Shown here: one piece after another, positions 61,348-64,000 of the stretch
Layout of the letters: each line of letters begins with the position of its first letter
Position numbering within the stretch: position 1 is the stretch's first letter
Assembly: GCF_900142925.1 (NCBI RefSeq)
Contig: NZ_FRCN01000001.1
Coordinates: 1-64,000 of the forward strand
Source of the DNA: Chitinophaga sp. CF418
Lineage (GTDB): Bacteria; Bacteroidota; Bacteroidia; Chitinophagales; Chitinophagaceae
Direction: 5' to 3'
Length of the DNA: 64,000 nucleotides
The notes under the pieces: generated by a model
Seen by the model: only the letters and a program-made list of their open reading frames with translations
Databases searched by the model: none
Told to the model about the DNA's origin: nothing
Made by a program: the position numbers and the translations under genes

Positions 61348-61376
61348 TATTTAAAAAGACAGGCGCAACATAAACA

Positions 61377-61412
61377 AAAATGCCAGGCAGCCTAAACCCT
61401 GCCCGGCATTTT
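61377..61412. terminator. Bidirectional terminator
   Basis: AAAATGCCAGGCAG, loop CCTAAACC, CTGCCCGGCATTTT: a 14-bp stem with one mismatch. It serves the acidic-protein gene (plus) and possibly the azoreductase-like gene (minus). Confidence 0.8.
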
Positions 61413-61472
61413 CACTTTTTCGCCTTTCTTAGTCACCACAAAGTGATATTCCTACCTAATTCTCACAAATCC

Positions 61473-62102
61473 CTATCTATTGATCAGTTCTTCTATTTCT
61501 TCCCGCGCAGCTGTTAATGCGGCCGACGAAGTCTCTTCACCATGCGCTGCACCATTCATTAAAACTATCTCGACATCATGAATACCCATAATACGGAATA
61601 CGGTTTTCAGATAATTGGTCTGAAAATTCATGTGTTCAAAATATTCTCCTGGTTCGTAACCTTTATTTCCACGTACGAGTAATAAGAAAGCCTTCTTATT
61701 TTTCAAAAGTCCGGTATACGGATCTGGCTTTCCCGGCTCGATCAGTACCGTTTCATTTACACGGAGCACCTGGTCTATATAGGCCTTCAGCGAACTGGGA
61801 ATTGACCAGTTATACATCGGTGTGCTTAAAACAATAATATCTGCTTCTTTTAATTCGTTGATCAGTATGTTACTAACCCCTAGTGCAGCTACATCTTCTT
61901 CTGTGCGTAAGTGCGCAGGTTTAAAAGCACCTGCTATCCATGCTTCAGAAACATGTGGGATATTCTCCTGCCCTACTTCACGATGTACCACACTATCTTC
62001 CGGATGCTTCTGCTTCCATTTACCAACGAATATTGCTGCTAAAATCCTGCTAAAAGATCTGTCTGTCCTTGCGCTTGCGTTAATGACCAATATTTTACTC
62101 AT
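61473..62102 (-). CDS. FMN-dependent NADH-azoreductase-like flavoprotein
   Basis: 209 residues of flavodoxin-like fold: ILVINASARTDRSFSRIL at the N-terminus binds FMN phosphate, STPMYNWSIPSSLKAYIDQV (near residue 95) lines the flavin, and LLLVRGNKGYEPGEYFEHM follows. This is the AzoR family of NADH:quinone/azo reductases that detoxify quinones and related electrophiles. It is divergent from the MocR-type regulator at 62414, so it is probably that regulator's target. Length is usual for the family. Confidence 0.88.
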   Translation of the reverse strand: MSKILVINASARTDRSFSRILAAIFVGKWKQKHPEDSVVHREVGQENIPHVSEAWIAGAFKPAHLRTEEDVAALGVSNILINELKEADIIVLSTPMYNWSIPSSLKAYIDQVLRVNETVLIEPGKPDPYTGLLKNKKAFLLLVRGNKGYEPGEYFEHMNFQTNYLKTVFRIMGIHDVEIVLMNGAAHGEETSSAALTAAREEIEELINR

Positions 62103-62229
62103 TCTCCTATATTTTTCTAAGATTTATAAATTCTACTTATTACCGATGCTCCACGCATACGTAGGAGAAGCAGCAAAGCTTGAAAAACTTACTACGTTAT
62201 CGTCTTAACCGTTTCTCATTTTACGGGCA

Positions 62230-62237
62230 CAAAAGTA
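62230..62237 (-). promoter_or_regulatory. Possible -7 box of the azoreductase-like gene
   Basis: TACTTTTG on the minus strand is a full TAnnTTTG match, about 120 bp before the start codon. No TTTG lies at 19 bp distance. Confidence 0.4.
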
Positions 62238-62350
62238 TAACGGCCCAACATCTGTGAGATGGACCAGAAGGCAATACACAGGTAGTCCAGCAGATATTGA
62301 AGTTTCAATGACAATTGTGCATCACTGCGGGTTTCACGATATTTCGCCAT

Positions 62351-62381
62351 TTTGAATTCATCTGTTCCCTGCCTATCTTCG
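62351..62381 (+). promoter_or_regulatory. Promoter of the MocR-type regulator
   Basis: TTTG (62351-62354), a 19-bp spacer, and TATCTTCG (62374-62381; one mismatch to TAnnTTTG). Transcription would start near 62388, about 25 bp before the ATG. Confidence 0.65.
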
Positions 62382-62413
62382 ACCTGTGCAACGTGACAGA
62401 TAAATTTTCAACT

Positions 62414-63886
62414 ATGCTCCCTTACAAGAACCTCATAGTTATAAATAAAAAAAGTAGTGTAGCAGTATACCGGCAGCTTGCGCTTCAATTTATTAACCTG
62501 ATCCAGGAAGGGAAACTATTGCCAGGCACTGAACTTCCCAGCACCCGTACGCTGGCCAATGACCTCCAGTTACACAGGAAGACTATCATGGCCGCTTACA
62601 ATGCATTGGTAACGGAAGACTGGGTAGACAATCTGCCTCGTAAAGGTTATGCCGTATCGCCACGTTTACCGGTGGTCAGGCCCAGGTCGTATAATACAAA
62701 CAGGCTGGGGGCGTATAAAGGGATCAGTGGGTTCATGTTTGAAAAACTTGAAACGGTATTTTACCCTTCTGTATCTCTTGCTAAATCGCGTATCGTTGTA
62801 AATGACGGTTTCCCCGATATTTCTCTCCTTCCCACGGAGGCGATCATAAAAGAATACAGGAGCGTCCTGGAGCATGCTACACTAAACAGGATCGGTACAG
62901 AATGGAATGCTGAAGGCTCGACCGATTTCAGGAAGTCGCTCTGTTCCTTCCTTAACCAGACACGGGGAATGGACATCGGCATGGAAAACCTGCTTACCTC
63001 CCGTGGTGCGCAAATGGCCATTTATGTTGCAGCATCATTGATCATCCAACCGGGAGATAAAGTGGTAGTCTGTGATCCCAGTTATTTACTGGCTAGTATG
63101 CTCTTTGAACAACTCGGAGCTGAGCTTATCCGCGTGCCGATAGATGAACAGGGAATGTGTACAGAACCATTGGAAGAGATCCTGAAAAACAATGATGTGC
63201 GATTATTGTATGTTATTCCACATCACCACCATCCTACCACTGTTACGTTGAGCGCCCAACGGCGGAATCACTTATTACAGCTGATAAAAGCCCATGATCT
63301 TGCCGTGATTGAAGACGACTACGATTATGACTTCCAGTTCCAGTATGATCCCTATTTACCTTTGGCAAGCGGAGATCATGGAGGAAATATCATCTATATC
63401 GGATCACTTACAAAAGTGCTGGGTACACCTTTCCGGCTAGGTTACATGATCGCGACACAGGAATTTATTCAGTCCGCAGCTAAGCTAAGAGCATTGATAG
63501 ATCTGAGAGGGGAAGTGCTCATGGAACAAACTGTTGCCGGTCTTATAGACAATGGGGAACTGGCACGGCATATCAAAAAAGCGAACAGGCTGTATGCAGA
63601 GAGGTGCAATTTTCTGTCTGATCTTATCAACAATGAATTAAGTGATGTTGTCGATTTCACGAAGCCTACGGGTGGCATGGCCCTATGGTTAAAGTTCAGG
63701 CATGCGTATCCTCTATCTAAGATAATTAAGAAGGCTGGCACTATGGGACTGGCTTTCACAGGCAGTGTTTACAATGAAGAAATCAATGGCGGGCTCAATG
63801 CTTGCAGGTTTGGTTTTGCTTCTCTTCAGGACGAAGAAATGAAAGAAGCTGTTTCCATTTTAAGAAAGGCTGCGGATACTATTTAA
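62414..63886 (+). CDS. MocR-family (GntR/aminotransferase) transcriptional regulator
   Basis: ATG 62414 (MLPYKNLIVINKK) is chosen because it follows a promoter; the frame extends 99 bp upstream without coding character. 490 residues: a GntR winged helix (residues about 15-85, LPGTELPSTRTLANDLQLHR) and a class I aminotransferase-like domain. The PLP lysine is in YIGSLTKVLG (Lys334), and DDYDYDFQF plus FRLGYMIA are conserved. It binds PLP and regulates genes for pyridoxal or related metabolism in known members (PdxR, GabR). Here the likely target is the divergent flavoprotein gene. Confidence 0.92.
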   Translation: MLPYKNLIVINKKSSVAVYRQLALQFINLIQEGKLLPGTELPSTRTLANDLQLHRKTIMAAYNALVTEDWVDNLPRKGYAVSPRLPVVRPRSYNTNRLGAYKGISGFMFEKLETVFYPSVSLAKSRIVVNDGFPDISLLPTEAIIKEYRSVLEHATLNRIGTEWNAEGSTDFRKSLCSFLNQTRGMDIGMENLLTSRGAQMAIYVAASLIIQPGDKVVVCDPSYLLASMLFEQLGAELIRVPIDEQGMCTEPLEEILKNNDVRLLYVIPHHHHPTTVTLSAQRRNHLLQLIKAHDLAVIEDDYDYDFQFQYDPYLPLASGDHGGNIIYIGSLTKVLGTPFRLGYMIATQEFIQSAAKLRALIDLRGEVLMEQTVAGLIDNGELARHIKKANRLYAERCNFLSDLINNELSDVVDFTKPTGGMALWLKFRHAYPLSKIIKKAGTMGLAFTGSVYNEEINGGLNACRFGFASLQDEEMKEAVSILRKAADTI

Positions 63887-63924
63887 ATTGCCTGGTACAT
63901 CCAAATAGTAGATATCTGGTCCCT

Positions 63925-63945
63925 GACGCACCTATTCTGTGCGTC
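63925..63945. promoter_or_regulatory. Inverted repeat before the last gene
   Basis: GACGCAC, CTATTCT, GTGCGTC is a perfect 7-bp inverted repeat. It lies 38 bp after the MocR stop and abuts the -7 box at 63946-63953. It may be the MocR gene's terminator or an operator for the next gene. Confidence 0.5.
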
Positions 63946-63953
63946 TAAATTTG
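63946..63953 (+). promoter_or_regulatory. Possible -7 box of the last, cut gene
   Basis: TAAATTTG is a perfect TAnnTTTG, 27 bp before ATG 63981. The -33 position is covered by the inverted repeat. Confidence 0.5.
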
Positions 63954-63980
63954 TGTTGTAAAAATTTAAAAGCAACGCAA

Positions 63981-64000
63981 TATGCAAATTGTAAAAGCAC
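63981..64000 (+). CDS. Start of next gene (cut by window edge)
   Basis: An ATG at 63981 opens a frame of six codons (MQIVKA) before the window ends. It has a perfect -7 box 27 bp upstream. Product not readable. Confidence 0.35.

Larger units (their letters stand above)
62103..62413. other. 311-bp divergent control region
   Basis: Between the azoreductase-like gene and the MocR regulator. Contains the plus-strand promoter at 62351-62381 and the minus-strand box at 62230-62237. A regulator binding site is expected here but not evident by eye. Confidence 0.5.

Overview
The window looks like a chromosomal segment of a Chitinophaga-like member of the Bacteroidota (Chitinophagaceae). The reasons are the SusC/SusD pair with an STN domain and an ECF sigma/FecR unit, many lipoproteins with short Bacteroidota-style signal peptides, several promoters of the Bacteroidota form (TTTG, 19 bp, TAnnTTTG), few Shine-Dalgarno sequences, and a set of glycan-active enzymes. 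The genus is an inference from gene content. No rRNA or other species marker is present.

Layout. (1) 1-4.7 kb is the edge of an integrated element. It holds small unknown genes on the minus strand, a phage-like regulatory switch (HTH gene and XRE repressor around a palindromic operator), a lipoprotein and a tyrosine recombinase. (2) 5.0-19.1 kb is a co-oriented Wzx/Wzy-type exopolysaccharide locus: acyltransferase, outer-membrane export lipoprotein, Wzc-type tyrosine kinase, flippase, two FkbM methyltransferases, a third methyltransferase, a polymerase candidate, three glycosyltransferases and the initiating phosphoglycosyltransferase. A lipoprotein converges on its 3' end. (3) 20.3-26.6 kb carries a GH2 exo-glucosaminidase/mannosidase-type enzyme with a clear promoter, a lipoprotein, and a two-gene unit of a HEAT-repeat protein and a Tat-signal Gfo/Idh/MocA oxidoreductase. 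(4) 27.1-37.5 kb is an unusual redox/SusCD cluster: a MauE/DoxX-like membrane protein, a large extracytoplasmic protein, a small secreted four-cysteine protein, a TlpA-DUF3738 fusion, SusD, an STN-SusC, and divergently ECF sigma and FecR. (5) 37.6-43.9 kb is a signalling operon with CheB, CheR, a REC-histidine kinase and a large hybrid kinase, but no chemoreceptor, CheA or CheW. (6) 44.3-51.7 kb, divergent from it, encodes a response regulator, a membrane HEAT protein, two paralogous membrane GT2 synthases and a TPR/beta-barrel exporter. This looks like a synthase-dependent polysaccharide secretion system. (7) 51.7-55.6 kb has a DUF4838 lipoprotein and a GH51 arabinofuranosidase. (8) 55.9-64 kb is more housekeeping in character: two tandemly duplicated tRNA-Gly genes, an 11-bp repeat hairpin, a GT2, a histidine kinase, tRNA-Leu, a GDPD phosphodiesterase, an acidic protein, an azoreductase-like flavoprotein and a divergent MocR regulator.

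How they work together. Two separate polysaccharide export routes are present (Wzx/Wzy at 5-19 kb and a synthase type at 44-52 kb). The second is probably controlled by the divergent CheB/CheR/kinase operon. The 27-37 kb cluster couples outer-membrane TonB uptake or surface signalling to thiol-redox proteins and a tiny cysteine-rich secreted protein. It and the HEAT/GT2 system are the best candidates for poorly described biology. Function statements are sequence-reading inferences; no database search was run.
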